Positions 34,612 through 43,265 are shown, counted from the stretch's first letter. The stretch is DNA of 64,000 bases from Kuafuiihalomonas sp050331295 (GCA_050331295.1 JBHJGZ010000001.1:534076-598075), one strand, 5' to 3'. Numbers and translations are program-made. Notes: generated by a model from the letters alone, not told the origin.

Positions 34612-35067
34612 ATGATGATGTTGAGGCTGGCCCGTGCCGGCACGAAGAAGCGGCCGGTCTTTCATCTGGTCGCGGCCGACCGCCGCTCCCGGCGGGACGG
34701 CCGATTCGTCGAGAATCTCGGATACTTCGTGCCCGCCACCGACGTCCTCGTTCTGAACCGAGAGCGGGTCGACTACTGGATCGGTCGGGGGGCGCAGCGC
34801 ACCGAGACCGCTGAGACGCTGATCAAGCGGGCCCGCAAGCACGGAAACCAGGAGCCGAAAGCGAAGCCGCAATACGTGCCGAAGCCGGTGAAGCCGGTGG
34901 AGCTCAAGAAGCCAGAGCCGGCGCCCAAGAAGGACGGCGCCGAAGGTTCGGCCAAGGCTCCGGACGATGCGGCTTCTGCCTCGGCCGATGCCGCCTCGGC
35001 CCCGGCCGACGCCGGAGCCGCGCCGCCCAAGGGATCCGCAGCGTCCGCGCCCTCATCCGACGCTTGA
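34612..35067 (+). CDS. rpsP: 30S ribosomal protein S16 with Ala/Lys/Pro-rich tail
   Basis: A 151-residue S16. The core is MLRLARAGTKKRPVFHLVAADRRSRRDGRFVENLGYF, then DYWIGRGAQRTETAETLIKRA. About 65 residues of Lys/Pro then Ala/Ser/Asp follow, absent in E. coli S16 (82 residues). AAGGAG ends 11 bases before the first of three ATGs. First gene of the conserved rpsP-khpA-rimM-trmD-rplS group, and 57 bp after rseP. Confidence 0.95.
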   Translation: MMMLRLARAGTKKRPVFHLVAADRRSRRDGRFVENLGYFVPATDVLVLNRERVDYWIGRGAQRTETAETLIKRARKHGNQEPKAKPQYVPKPVKPVELKKPEPAPKKDGAEGSAKAPDDAASASADAASAPADAGAAPPKGSAASAPSSDA

Positions 35068-35123
35068 GTTTTTCCCGGCGTCGGTCTTCGGTAATCTGAC
35101 CGGCCCCGGTCGGAGAAGGCACC

Positions 35124-35534
35124 ATGGCGGACGAACACGAAGCTGAACTGGATCAGGATCCCACCGAGGACGAGGCCGAAGACGTCGGGACGGAGGACGA
35201 AGACTCGGGTGAGTCGAGCTCCGAGGAGGACGACGGGGGCGAGGCGGCCGAGGAGGTCCAGCCGTCCGAAGCCCAAATGACCGAGGTGCCGGAGGGGGAG
35301 GGCCTGAAAGGCTTGGTCGCCTACGTCGCGCAGGCCTTGGTGGATGCCCCGGATGAGGTCAGGGTCACGGAGTTCGCCAATGAGTCCAAGACGGTGATCA
35401 AGCTTCAGGTCGTGCAGGAAGACCTCGGCAAGGTGATCGGAAAGAAGGGCCGGACCGCCAAGGCGATCCGGACCGTGTTGAGCGCGGCCGGGCTGCTGTT
35501 GGACAAAAAGACCCAGCTCGAGATCGTGGAGTGA
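35124..35534 (+). CDS. khpA: KH-domain RNA-binding protein KhpA with acidic N-terminal extension
   Basis: A 136-residue protein. Residues 62-136 match KhpA/YlqC: LVAYVAQALVDAPDEV then GKVIGKKGRTAKAIRTVLSAA with the GxxG loop as GKKG. Residues 1-60 are a strongly acidic Glu/Asp/Ser lead not found in normal KhpA. KhpA binds RNA, often with KhpB. The last base of its stop is also the first of the rimM ATG (TGATG), so translation is coupled. Confidence 0.93.
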   Translation: MADEHEAELDQDPTEDEAEDVGTEDEDSGESSSEEDDGGEAAEEVQPSEAQMTEVPEGEGLKGLVAYVAQALVDAPDEVRVTEFANESKTVIKLQVVQEDLGKVIGKKGRTAKAIRTVLSAAGLLLDKKTQLEIVE

Positions 35535-36133
35535 TGACGGAGGCCGCGGCCTCGGACTTCGTCTTTCGCATCGGCGCCATCGCCCGCGCCCACGGCCTGG
35601 AGGGCCACCTCATGGTCCGCATGTTCCGGGACCGGGTCGTCGACCAGCCCGGCCAGCTCCTCAAGGCGCCCACGCCTCAGCCCCTCGAGCTCGAAACCAT
35701 CCAGGGCGCCCTTCACTCCGACCGGCTCGTGAACGTCCGGTGGCTCGACGGCAGCCGGGTGGTGCTGCGGCTGCAGGCCGTGCAGGACCGGACCGCGGCG
35801 GAAGGGTTCGAAGGGGGCTTCGTGGCCATCGACCCCCGGCATCCCCCGGCGCTTCTGTGTGACCGGTGGGACCGACTGTACGATGTCCCGGTGCACCTCG
35901 AGGATGACGGGTCCTGCTTGGGCCGGGTGGTGGACGTTCGGTCCACCGGGGCTCATCCGATGCTCTTGATCGGCGACGAAGAGCTGATGATTCCGGCGGT
36001 GGAGGCCTTCGTCCGGATCGAAGAAGGGGCGTTGGACCCGGCCGATCCATCGATGCCCTCGCCGGTGACAAAGGTCTGGGTCCGACCGATTCCGGGGCTT
36101 CTGGAGGTGAACCGCCGGCCCCCCGAGTCATGA
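35534..36133 (+). CDS. rimM: 16S rRNA processing protein RimM
   Basis: A 199-residue ribosome-maturation factor. The N-terminal domain has FRIGAIARAHGLEGHLMVRMF and the C-terminal PRC barrel has LYDVPVHLEDDGSCLGRVVDVRSTGAHPMLLIG and MIPAVEAFVRI. It acts in 30S 3'-domain assembly and binds S19. The start ATG uses TGATG coupling with khpA; an in-frame GTG one codon upstream is also possible. The stop overlaps trmD by ATGA. Confidence 0.9.
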   Translation: MTEAAASDFVFRIGAIARAHGLEGHLMVRMFRDRVVDQPGQLLKAPTPQPLELETIQGALHSDRLVNVRWLDGSRVVLRLQAVQDRTAAEGFEGGFVAIDPRHPPALLCDRWDRLYDVPVHLEDDGSCLGRVVDVRSTGAHPMLLIGDEELMIPAVEAFVRIEEGALDPADPSMPSPVTKVWVRPIPGLLEVNRRPPES

Positions 36134-37458
36134 AGGTTCAGATCGTCACCCTCTTTCCCGAGTTCTTTTCAGGTCCCCTCCAAACCGGCCTGATCGGTCG
36201 GGCGGTTCAGCGGGGCGACGTCGAGATTCGCCTCTTGGACCCGCGCACCCACACCCAGGACGTGCATCGAACCGTGGACGACCAGCCGTTCGGGGGTGGG
36301 GGCGGGATGGTTCTCAAGCCCGGGCCGCTGGCCGCCAGCATCCGGGAGGCCCGGGCGGCGGGATCGGGTCCGGTGGTGCTGCTGAGTCCGCAGGGGATGG
36401 CGTTTCAGCAGACGCAGGCCCAGGCCCTCAGCGAAGCGGAGGGGCTCATCCTGGTGTGTGGTCGCTATGAAGGCTTCGACGAGCGGATCCGAGACCTGGC
36501 GGACATGGAGCTCTCGCTCGGGGACTTCGTGATGACCGGAGGAGAAGCGGCGGCGTTCGCGGTCCTGGATGCGGTGGTCCGGCTCCGGCCCGGAACCCTC
36601 GGCAATCTGGAGAGCCCAGAGCACGACAGCTTCGCGACCGGCCTCGAAGGCCTGCTGGAATATCCGCACTATACCCGCCCGGCCGTTTGGGAAGGGCGGA
36701 CGGTTCCGGACGTTCTCCGGTCGGGCGATCACGACGCGGTGGCGCGGTGGCGTCGGACCGAGAGCTTGCGCCGCACCCGCGCTCGGCGGCCAGACCTTCT
36801 CCTTTGGAGGCATCTGGAGCCCGAGGATCTCCGGTCGCTTCATGCGGCGCCCGCGTCCACCGAGGTGCGCATGCTGTGGGTCGCGCCGGGGGAGAAGGCC
36901 TCCGGCGTTCGGGCCGATGCGGGCGCGCGGGGGGGGCCGATCCCGGACGGCGGGAGTCAGGACCGGGGGTGGCGCCCCGGCGAGCTTTCGCGGCTTCTGT
37001 CGCTGGCCGGGGCCTTCGCCCTGAGCCGCGTCTTCGTGTCCCCCGACGCCCGGGGGATGGATTGGCTGCAGCAGGCCGTCGAGGCCCTTCCCGACCACGT
37101 CAGTCCGGCGCCTTACCGGACCGGGCCCGCCAAGCGAGCCCCGGCTGCGCCGCCCCATCGCGTGCGCGCCCGAGACGTGATGGAGGCGGCGCATCCCGAA
37201 CAGGTGCGCGCAGTCGTCGAGGCCGCCGGCGCCCGGTGGGCCCGGGCCCATCGCTGGGCGTCGGGTCACGCCCCGGCTGCCGAAGCACGGGCGGATGTCG
37301 CGGCGATGAAGTGGGGGCCCTGGCTGGTGGCGGTGGGATCCGGCGTGCCGGACGATCTGCCGGTGCTGCCGCCGGTCCGGCAGGTGGTGCCCGGAGCGTG
37401 CCTGGACCGCGCCACCGTCGCGGCCTTGATTCTGGACCGATGGCTCCGCGAGGGCTAA
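36130..37458 (+). CDS. trmD: tRNA (guanine37-N1)-methyltransferase TrmD fused to a second SPOUT-like domain
   Basis: A 442-residue protein; normal TrmD is 240-255. Residues 1-225 are TrmD, with MKVQIVTLFPEFFSGPLQTGLIGRA, the knot loops VCGRYEGFDERI and ELSLGDFVMTGGEAAA, and VPDVLRSGDHDAVARWRR. From about residue 245, an extra domain runs ELSRLLSLAGAFALSRVFVSP ... GPWLVAVGSG ... LPPVRQVVPGACLDRATVAALILDRWL, which resembles the PF09936-type SPOUT RNA methyltransferases; that link is inferred from the final motif. Makes m1G37 on tRNAs; the second domain may methylate another site or bind tRNA. Coupled to rimM by ATGA. Confidence 0.92.
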   Translation: MKVQIVTLFPEFFSGPLQTGLIGRAVQRGDVEIRLLDPRTHTQDVHRTVDDQPFGGGGGMVLKPGPLAASIREARAAGSGPVVLLSPQGMAFQQTQAQALSEAEGLILVCGRYEGFDERIRDLADMELSLGDFVMTGGEAAAFAVLDAVVRLRPGTLGNLESPEHDSFATGLEGLLEYPHYTRPAVWEGRTVPDVLRSGDHDAVARWRRTESLRRTRARRPDLLLWRHLEPEDLRSLHAAPASTEVRMLWVAPGEKASGVRADAGARGGPIPDGGSQDRGWRPGELSRLLSLAGAFALSRVFVSPDARGMDWLQQAVEALPDHVSPAPYRTGPAKRAPAAPPHRVRARDVMEAAHPEQVRAVVEAAGARWARAHRWASGHAPAAEARADVAAMKWGPWLVAVGSGVPDDLPVLPPVRQVVPGACLDRATVAALILDRWLREG

Positions 37459-37527
37459 GGATAGCCTCGAAATTCACTTGACGGGTGGGCCGGTGAAGTA
37501 GACAACACCAGGCCCAGTTTTTGAGCC

Positions 37528-37941
37528 ATGAGCAGTGTCATCGACGAAATCGGCGTCCCTTATTTGCAGAAGCATCCCGAGATCCGCGTCGGCGACACGG
37601 TACGGGTCCATACGAAGATCAAGGAAGGCGACAAAGAGCGCATCCAGGTCTTCGAAGGCATCGTGATCCGGTACCGAAAGGGCACCGTGAACGCGAGCAT
37701 CACGGTGCGCAAGGTATCCTACGGCGTTGGGGTGGAGAGGATCTTCCCGCTCCACACCCCTTCGGTCGACAAGATCCAGGTCAAGAGCCACGGTCAGGTG
37801 CGTCGCGCGAAGCTCTATTACCTCCGGAACCTCTCCGGTAAGGCAGCGCGCATCAAAGAAAAGGCCGACAAGCGACCGCCCCCCGAAAAAGGGGCGAGCA
37901 AGACGGGCCGGGGCCGACGGGCCAAAAAGAGCGCCAGCTGA
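37528..37941 (+). CDS. rplS: 50S ribosomal protein L19
   Basis: A 137-residue L19, with PEIRVGDTVRVHTKIKEGDKERIQVFEGIVI, RKVSYGVGVERIFPLHTPSVDKIQV and RAKLYYLRNLSGKAARI. A basic tail of about 25 residues extends past the normal end. L19 sits at the interface of the ribosomal subunits. Last gene of the rpsP-to-rplS operon. Possible terminator hairpin 45 bp downstream. Confidence 0.96.
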   Translation: MSSVIDEIGVPYLQKHPEIRVGDTVRVHTKIKEGDKERIQVFEGIVIRYRKGTVNASITVRKVSYGVGVERIFPLHTPSVDKIQVKSHGQVRRAKLYYLRNLSGKAARIKEKADKRPPPEKGASKTGRGRRAKKSAS

Positions 37942-37985
37942 GGGCGTTTCGTCCGGCCCACGTCCGGTCGTCATCGTGTCGCGTC

Positions 37986-38005
37986 ACCGGGTCGGTCGAC
38001 CCGGT
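37986..38005 (+). terminator. Possible terminator hairpin after rplS
   Basis: An 8-bp perfect stem ACCGGGTC / GACCCGGT with a 4-base loop, about 45 bp after the rplS stop codon. No T-run follows, so it may be a processing site or a Rho-dependent signal instead. The rest of 37942-38219 holds nothing that I can recognise. Confidence 0.4.
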
Positions 38006-38219
38006 CAGGGGTCCTGGTCAAGCCGGTTTGCCACGTCGGCTTTGATCGGGGACGGTCTCGCCTGTGCGAACCGGGTCGGGCCAAGAGGCCCGATGGCGCC
38101 TTGGCCGAAGCGAATCTGCGGCGCACCCACATGGTCGCCCCTCGGAGTCTATTTGCCTCCATCGCCGGGCGGGTCTAAGACTGCTCCAGGGGCTCCGTAA
38201 ACCCACGTGAGTGTGGTCG

Positions 38220-40508
38220 ATGATCGTCGTTGAACTAGCGCTGAAGGATGTCCGGGGCTTCGAGTCCTCGTCCCGGCTGCAGCTGAAGCCCGGTTTGAAC
38301 GTTCTTCGCATCCAGGATGGGGCGGCGCGCTCCGCCCTTCTCGACGCGGTGTACTTCCCGCTTTTCCCGGACCCCGCCCGAGCCGCGGCCACCGCGCCCC
38401 TCGCCCAGACCCCTTCCGCGACGGTGATCCTGACGTTTTACGGCCGCGACAAGAAGGCGTATCGGCTTCGACGAAACCTGGAGACCGGCGCCACCAAGCT
38501 CTACACCTATGCGGCGCAGGCGAAGCGGTACCAGCTTCTCACCGAAGTGACCCAGGAGGCGGCGCAGTTCGTCCGGGTCCAGCAGCGCCTCCCGGATGAA
38601 GTGTCCTATGAGCGGTTGTTTCTCCTCGACGCCCACTCGATGCCCAGCCGCGGTCACGAGGCCCGCACCCGCAGCGGAACCCCGGTGATCGGCGCCGGGG
38701 GTTCCCACTGGGCGGCGGAGCCTTCGTCCTATGGCATCCCGTTTCAGAGCACGCCCTTTCCGGGACCAGCGGGGCCCACGCCGGCCCTCGGCACGCCCCA
38801 TGTCCTGGGAGGAGGCCGGACGCCGCCCGGGCGCGCCGTGAGTGGCTTCGGGAGCTCCGACAACGTCAACAACGCGTTGGTCCGTTCGGAGCTGGAAGGC
38901 GAAGCGCCCCCGACGCCGCCGCAGGGGAAGCGAAGAAAGGCGCTGCTGGAGGAGCGGGCGCAGGTGGAGGAGCATCTTCGCATCACGCTGGCAGCGGAAA
39001 GGGCACAAGATGAACTCGACACCCTGACCCGACGCCGGGTCGAGCTGGAAGACCGAGCGGCGGAGCTTCGGCAGGCCGAAGCGCGTCGTCACGCGCTCGA
39101 AGAAGAGCTGCGGATGCACGAAGACGTGGCTGCCTTTCCGGAAGGCATGCGGGAGCGTTTGGCGGATCTGGATGCGGCCGACGAGCGCTATCGGGCGGAG
39201 CGCGCGAAGCTCGACATCGAGCGGGTCTCGACCCAGGAGCTTCGCAACGCGATGCCGCCGAGCTCGCTGCTGGTGGACCCGCTGTTCGTCGGAGGCGCAG
39301 CGTTTCTGGTGCTGACGCTGGTGGTGAGTCTGGTTTCGGGGACGCCCTGGATCGCTCTTTTGAATATCTTGGGAGCGATCGCGATGGCGGTGGCGGCGTT
39401 TCGCTCGGTATCGGCGCGAGAGCGCTACATGAAGTTCGAGCTTCGGGCCAAAGCGGTGGACGAGCGGATTCAGCGCCTGGAGAAGCAGTTCGAGCTGGAC
39501 ACCTCGGTGGTCCGGAAGCTGATGGCCAAATTCGAGACCGACGATCCGAGTGATCTGTTGGAGCAGCTCGAGGCATACGACGCGGTGAACCAGAAGCTTT
39601 CGGCCGCGCGCCTGGAAGAAGACTCGCTGCGCACGGATCGGGAAGTGCTTCAGGCCAGCACCGAGCTCTCCCGCATCGAGCCCCGGATCAAGGCGCTGGA
39701 AGCGGATGTCTTCAAGAACACCGGCACCGTCACCTCGTCGGCGAGTCTTCGCCAGCGCCTGGTGGCCATCGACCATGAGCTCAAGCGGATGAGCCGGGCG
39801 TCGAAGGCGGCCCCGGTCCGCCCGAACACGCCGGTGATCCGAGGCAGCGAGGACATTCCGGCGCTTCGTCGCGTGTCTTCGGACATCACCGAGGATGATC
39901 TGGATGCAGAGGACGGCTACGGCGGGCGGGGCAACGGCGGCGGCAATCATTCCGGCTCGGGACCCTTGCTGTGCATGGCATCGGGAGGCTTCGACGGGGG
40001 CTACGGCGGAGGCATGGGCATTCAAGCCGGCTACGGGGGCGGCGGCGGCGGCAACGGGCAGGCGATGCTGGAGCCGGACCGGTCCCGGGAGCTGATGCAG
40101 GCCGGCATCGACTTGATGCAGACGACCCTCGAGACCTTCACGCCGGATTTTCAGCGGCGCTTCAATCAGTTTTTGTCGGCTCTGACCGACCAGCGATACG
40201 TCGATTCCGAGTTCGGCCCCCGGGGCGAGGTGCGGGTGATGGACCGTGACCAGAAGGTGACGCCGTACGCGAAGCTTCAGGGCGAGATCTTGGATCTGGT
40301 GGATGTCGCGATCCGCTTTTCGCTGGCCGAGGCGGTGGTCAGCCGGGTGCGGATTCCGGTGGTGGTGGACGACCCGTTCGAGGCGTTCCCGAAGCGACGT
40401 CGGAAGCTGTTCGTCCAGATGCTTCAGTACATGTCGAAGCTCACCCAGGTCATCGTCCTGACCAGGACCGAAGACATCACCGAAGGCCACCAGATCCACC
40501 TCCATTGA
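38220..40508 (+). CDS. SMC/YhaN-like coiled-coil protein with degenerate P-loop and membrane segments
   Basis: A 762-residue protein arranged like Rad50/YhaN ATPases. The start, LALKDVRGFESSSRLQLKPGLNVLRIQDGAARSALLDAV, aligns with a P-loop region, but the Walker A lysine position is Arg37 and the first Gly is Ile31, so ATP binding is doubtful. Coiled coil (about 225-345) leads to two hydrophobic helices (about 355-395) and a second coiled coil. Then comes a Gly-rich stretch near 570-620 and a C-terminal head with IPVVVDDPFEAFPKRRR where Walker B normally ends in DE. The membrane segments inside the coiled coil recall YhaN. Start: ATG 38220, or GTG 38211. Confidence 0.72.
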   Translation: MIVVELALKDVRGFESSSRLQLKPGLNVLRIQDGAARSALLDAVYFPLFPDPARAAATAPLAQTPSATVILTFYGRDKKAYRLRRNLETGATKLYTYAAQAKRYQLLTEVTQEAAQFVRVQQRLPDEVSYERLFLLDAHSMPSRGHEARTRSGTPVIGAGGSHWAAEPSSYGIPFQSTPFPGPAGPTPALGTPHVLGGGRTPPGRAVSGFGSSDNVNNALVRSELEGEAPPTPPQGKRRKALLEERAQVEEHLRITLAAERAQDELDTLTRRRVELEDRAAELRQAEARRHALEEELRMHEDVAAFPEGMRERLADLDAADERYRAERAKLDIERVSTQELRNAMPPSSLLVDPLFVGGAAFLVLTLVVSLVSGTPWIALLNILGAIAMAVAAFRSVSARERYMKFELRAKAVDERIQRLEKQFELDTSVVRKLMAKFETDDPSDLLEQLEAYDAVNQKLSAARLEEDSLRTDREVLQASTELSRIEPRIKALEADVFKNTGTVTSSASLRQRLVAIDHELKRMSRASKAAPVRPNTPVIRGSEDIPALRRVSSDITEDDLDAEDGYGGRGNGGGNHSGSGPLLCMASGGFDGGYGGGMGIQAGYGGGGGGNGQAMLEPDRSRELMQAGIDLMQTTLETFTPDFQRRFNQFLSALTDQRYVDSEFGPRGEVRVMDRDQKVTPYAKLQGEILDLVDVAIRFSLAEAVVSRVRIPVVVDDPFEAFPKRRRKLFVQMLQYMSKLTQVIVLTRTEDITEGHQIHLH

Positions 40509-40692
40509 GGGACAGACAACCTCATTCGCTTCGCACTCGTCGGCGGCGTCGCTCGCCCGTCGGTCTCATACGTCACGGAAGGTGCCGTTCAGGCGTGGGG
40601 GTCAGGCGTTGGCGGTGGTCACCTGGCGACGGCAGCCGTCGGCAAGACGGCGGCCCATGGCGGGCGATGGGAAGTCAGGGAGCCGCACGAAG

Positions 40693-42081
40693 TCAGCTGG
40701 CGATGGGAAGTCGGCTCACGATCTTGGCTCGACCGGCGCTGTACTTTCCGGTGAAACATGCGTTGCAGAAAGACTGGTCGGGCTCGTGGTCCTCCACCGA
40801 CGCGTGAAGGCCCGCTTCGGAAAGGTAGGCGAGACTTTCGGATCCGATGAAGTCTCGAATCTGGGCGATGCTTTGGTTCGCGGCCAGAAGCTCGGTGCGG
40901 GTCGGGGTGTTGACGCCGTAAAAACAGGGAAAGATGGTGGGCGGACACGAAATCCGAACGTGCACCTCCTTGGCGCCCGCCTCCTTCAACATGCCCACGA
41001 TCTTGCGGCTGGTGGTGCCGCGGACCAGGGAGTCGTCGATGACCACCACCCGGCGTCCCTCCAACACCGCTCGGACTGCACTGAGCTTCAGCTTGACCCC
41101 GAAGTTGCGGATCGCCTGCTCGGGCTCGATGAACGTGCGCCCGATATAGTGGCTTCGAAGCAGTCCATGCCGGAACGGGATCCCCGCCGCGTCCGCGAAT
41201 CCGAGCGCAGAGGGCACGCCGGAATCCGGGACCGGAATGACGACATCCGCTTCCACCGGTGCCTCCTTGGCCAGTTGCTGCCCCAAGGCGTAGCGGCAGT
41301 CGTAGACCCTTCGCTCGAAGATCTGGCTGTCGGGGCGGGCGAAGTAGACCAGTTCGAAGATGCACGGCCGGCGTTTCGCGTCCGGCTCGTGCACCAAGCG
41401 CTCCGAGTGGATGCCGTCGGAGTCGATGGTGACGATTTCGCCGGGCTCGACCTCTCGGACGAAGTCCGCCTCGATCAGGGGGAGGGCGCAGGTCTCCGAG
41501 ACCAGCACATAGGCATCTTGTAGCTTCCCGATCACCAGCGGGCGGAAGCCCCAAGGATCCCGGATCCCCACCACGTGGTCCCGGTTCATCATGACGATGG
41601 AGTACGCCCCTTCCAGCTGGGCCACGGCGTCGCGGATCCGGTCTTGAAGGCGAGGGGCCCGCGCTCGGGCCAGAAGATGAACCATCGTTTCCGTGTCGCT
41701 GCGGGTGGTGAAGATGGCGCCGTCCCGCTCCAGGTCGGCCCGGACCTCGCGATGGTTCACGAAGTTTCCGTTATGGGAGATGGCGAGGGGGCCGCGCAGG
41801 GTCTCGACGGCGAAGGGCTGCGCATTTTGCACCGTACTCTCGCCGGTGGTGGAGTAGCGCACGTGTCCGATGGCGCGGGAGCCGGCCAGTCGGTCGAAGA
41901 TGTCGGCGGTGAAGACGTCGGAGACCAGGCCCCGGCCCGCGTGCTTGGAGAGCGGGAGGTCCCCGCCGGGGTGGGACACGATCCCGGCCGCCTCCTGGCC
42001 CCGATGCTGGAGGGCGTGCAGACCAAGATAGGTGATCTTGGCAGCCTCAGGGTGACCCCATATCCCGAACACGCCACACAT
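40693..42081 (-). CDS. purF: Amidophosphoribosyltransferase
   Basis: A 462-residue enzyme for the first step of purine synthesis, making 5-phosphoribosylamine from PRPP and glutamine. N-terminal glutamine amidotransferase: Cys2 after Met1 (MCGVFGIWG) is the nucleophile once Met is removed, with HVRYSTTG and SHNGNFVN. The C-terminal phosphoribosyltransferase has VVVIDDSLVRGTTSRKIV (PRPP loop). Cys residues near the end (CNACFTG) match the iron-sulfur class found in B. subtilis. A TTG 9 codons upstream would give a short propeptide, as in that class, and cannot be excluded. 184 bp separates it from the convergent SMC-like gene; the gap has two copies of GGCGATGGGAAGTC. Confidence 0.95.
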   Translation of the reverse strand: MCGVFGIWGHPEAAKITYLGLHALQHRGQEAAGIVSHPGGDLPLSKHAGRGLVSDVFTADIFDRLAGSRAIGHVRYSTTGESTVQNAQPFAVETLRGPLAISHNGNFVNHREVRADLERDGAIFTTRSDTETMVHLLARARAPRLQDRIRDAVAQLEGAYSIVMMNRDHVVGIRDPWGFRPLVIGKLQDAYVLVSETCALPLIEADFVREVEPGEIVTIDSDGIHSERLVHEPDAKRRPCIFELVYFARPDSQIFERRVYDCRYALGQQLAKEAPVEADVVIPVPDSGVPSALGFADAAGIPFRHGLLRSHYIGRTFIEPEQAIRNFGVKLKLSAVRAVLEGRRVVVIDDSLVRGTTSRKIVGMLKEAGAKEVHVRISCPPTIFPCFYGVNTPTRTELLAANQSIAQIRDFIGSESLAYLSEAGLHASVEDHEPDQSFCNACFTGKYSAGRAKIVSRLPIAS

Positions 42082-42247
42082 CGGAGGAGCCGGAGTCTGC
42101 CCACCCAAGACTTTGGGTCAAGCGTCAACGGCCTCCTGCGAACGACCTCGAGAATCCCAGGGGCGCGTCGAAACCGGAGCTGGAAGACGTCGCGGCCGGA
42201 ACGAAAGAGGCAGCTCGAAGATCCTCTCCGACGCGCCCGCGTGGCTT

Positions 42248-42330
42248 TGCCGGGGGCGGGACTCGAACCCGCATACGCTCGCGCGTGAGGGATTTTAAGT
42301 CCCCTGTGTCTACCATTCCACCACCCCGGC
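42248..42330 (-). tRNA. tRNA-Leu (anticodon UAA)
   Basis: Minus-strand class-II tRNA. Acceptor GCCGGGG pairs with CCCCGGC. The D-arm contains AATGGTAGAC, the anticodon loop CTTAAAA carries TAA, there is a long variable arm, and the T-arm is GCGGG-TTCGAGT-CCCGC. Discriminator A; CCA is not encoded. Sits between purF (upstream on the same strand) and the histidine kinase. Confidence 0.95.
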
Positions 42331-42402
42331 TGGGTCTGCGTGGCCGACCGCCGTAGCATATTCGGTCCGCGTACGGCGAGCGTGGCGGGGCCTCTCGACG
42401 GC

Positions 42403-43173
42403 TCAGTTCTTGGGGAGCGGAGGGACCGGGAGGCGGAGCACCGCGTGGGTGCCGCCGGCTTTCCGGGGCACGACGCGCAACTCGCCGCCTTGCGCCCGTG
42501 CCGCTTCCTGGAGTCCGCGCAGGCCTTGGCCTCCGAGGCCTCGATGTGCGGGGCCGTCGCGCCCGCCTTCCCATCGACCTCCGGGGAGGCCTCGGCCGTC
42601 GTCCGACACCAAAAGGTCGACCTCGCGGGTTCGAAACACGAGGCCCATCCGGGCGGCCTGGGCTTCGGCGTGCCGAACCACGTTGGTGCTCAGCTCGTGG
42701 ACGGCCCGCCAGAGGAGACGCTGGGCCCGGGCCGGAAGGGCGCGGGCCGGGCCGGCGTAGCCCACCACCCAAGGCGGGGAGCCCTCCGCGGGATGGCGCA
42801 CCGCCCGAAAGAGAACCGCGCCGGGGGCCTCACCCGTCCCGGGCTCCGGGCCGGAAGTCCGCACCACCCGCCGGAGCTCCCGGAGCGTTTCCTGGGCCAG
42901 CGGGCGCAGCTCGGGTAGACCCTCGGCCTTCGCGGCGAGGGTGCAGAGGCGCCCACCGACCCCGTCGTGAAGCTCCGCTTTCCAGCGCCGATGGGCCCGG
43001 CCCACGCCCCCGCCCAGAGCCCAGCGGCCCCAGGCCAGGAGCAGCACCGCCGGGCCGAGCTGCGCATCGCGCATCAGGACGCCTGCCGCGATGCCGACCA
43101 GCATCGAGGCCGCCCACGGGAGCATCCGGACCGGCTTCGTCCTCAGGGTTTCTATCCGGTTCGCCTGCTTCAT
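42403..43173 (-). CDS. Membrane histidine kinase (HisKA_3 / NarL-partner type)
   Basis: A 256-residue sensor kinase. Hydrophobic helices lie at about 18-34 and 40-52; the dimerisation helix has ELHDGVGGRL with phospho-acceptor His69; and the HATPase region has HELSTNVVRHAEA, VSDDGRGLP and GLGGQGLRGLQEAA. This is the class that pairs with NarL/LuxR-type response regulators. It has no sensor domain, so the input may be membrane state or another protein. No response regulator is adjacent. Five copies of a GTTCCGG element lie just upstream (43172-43265). Confidence 0.85.
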   Translation of the reverse strand: MKQANRIETLRTKPVRMLPWAASMLVGIAAGVLMRDAQLGPAVLLLAWGRWALGGGVGRAHRRWKAELHDGVGGRLCTLAAKAEGLPELRPLAQETLRELRRVVRTSGPEPGTGEAPGAVLFRAVRHPAEGSPPWVVGYAGPARALPARAQRLLWRAVHELSTNVVRHAEAQAARMGLVFRTREVDLLVSDDGRGLPGGRWEGGRDGPAHRGLGGQGLRGLQEAARAQGGELRVVPRKAGGTHAVLRLPVPPLPKN

Positions 43174-43265
43174 CCGTTCCGGGTATCACGCGGGCTCCGT
43201 CCGGAAGCGGGGGTTTCGTTCCGGAAGGGTGGCTTTCGTTCCGGACGGGCGGCTTTCGTTCCGGA
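43172..43265. promoter_or_regulatory. Operator-like 20-bp repeats upstream of the histidine kinase
   Basis: TTTCGTTCCGGA occurs at 43214, 43234 and 43254, an exact 20-bp period, with a degenerate copy at 43194 (GCTCCGTCCGGA) and another at 43172 overlapping the kinase start codon. Two DNA turns between copies place them on one helix face. The period is not a multiple of 3, so this is not coding. They are well placed for binding by a response regulator controlling the kinase gene. Confidence 0.7.

Noticed and set aside
38235..40505. A 756-codon minus-strand frame opposite the SMC-like gene
   Set aside because: Antisense shadow: His/Arg/Gly-rich composition, no domain, and the plus-strand frame has clear SMC-like motifs.
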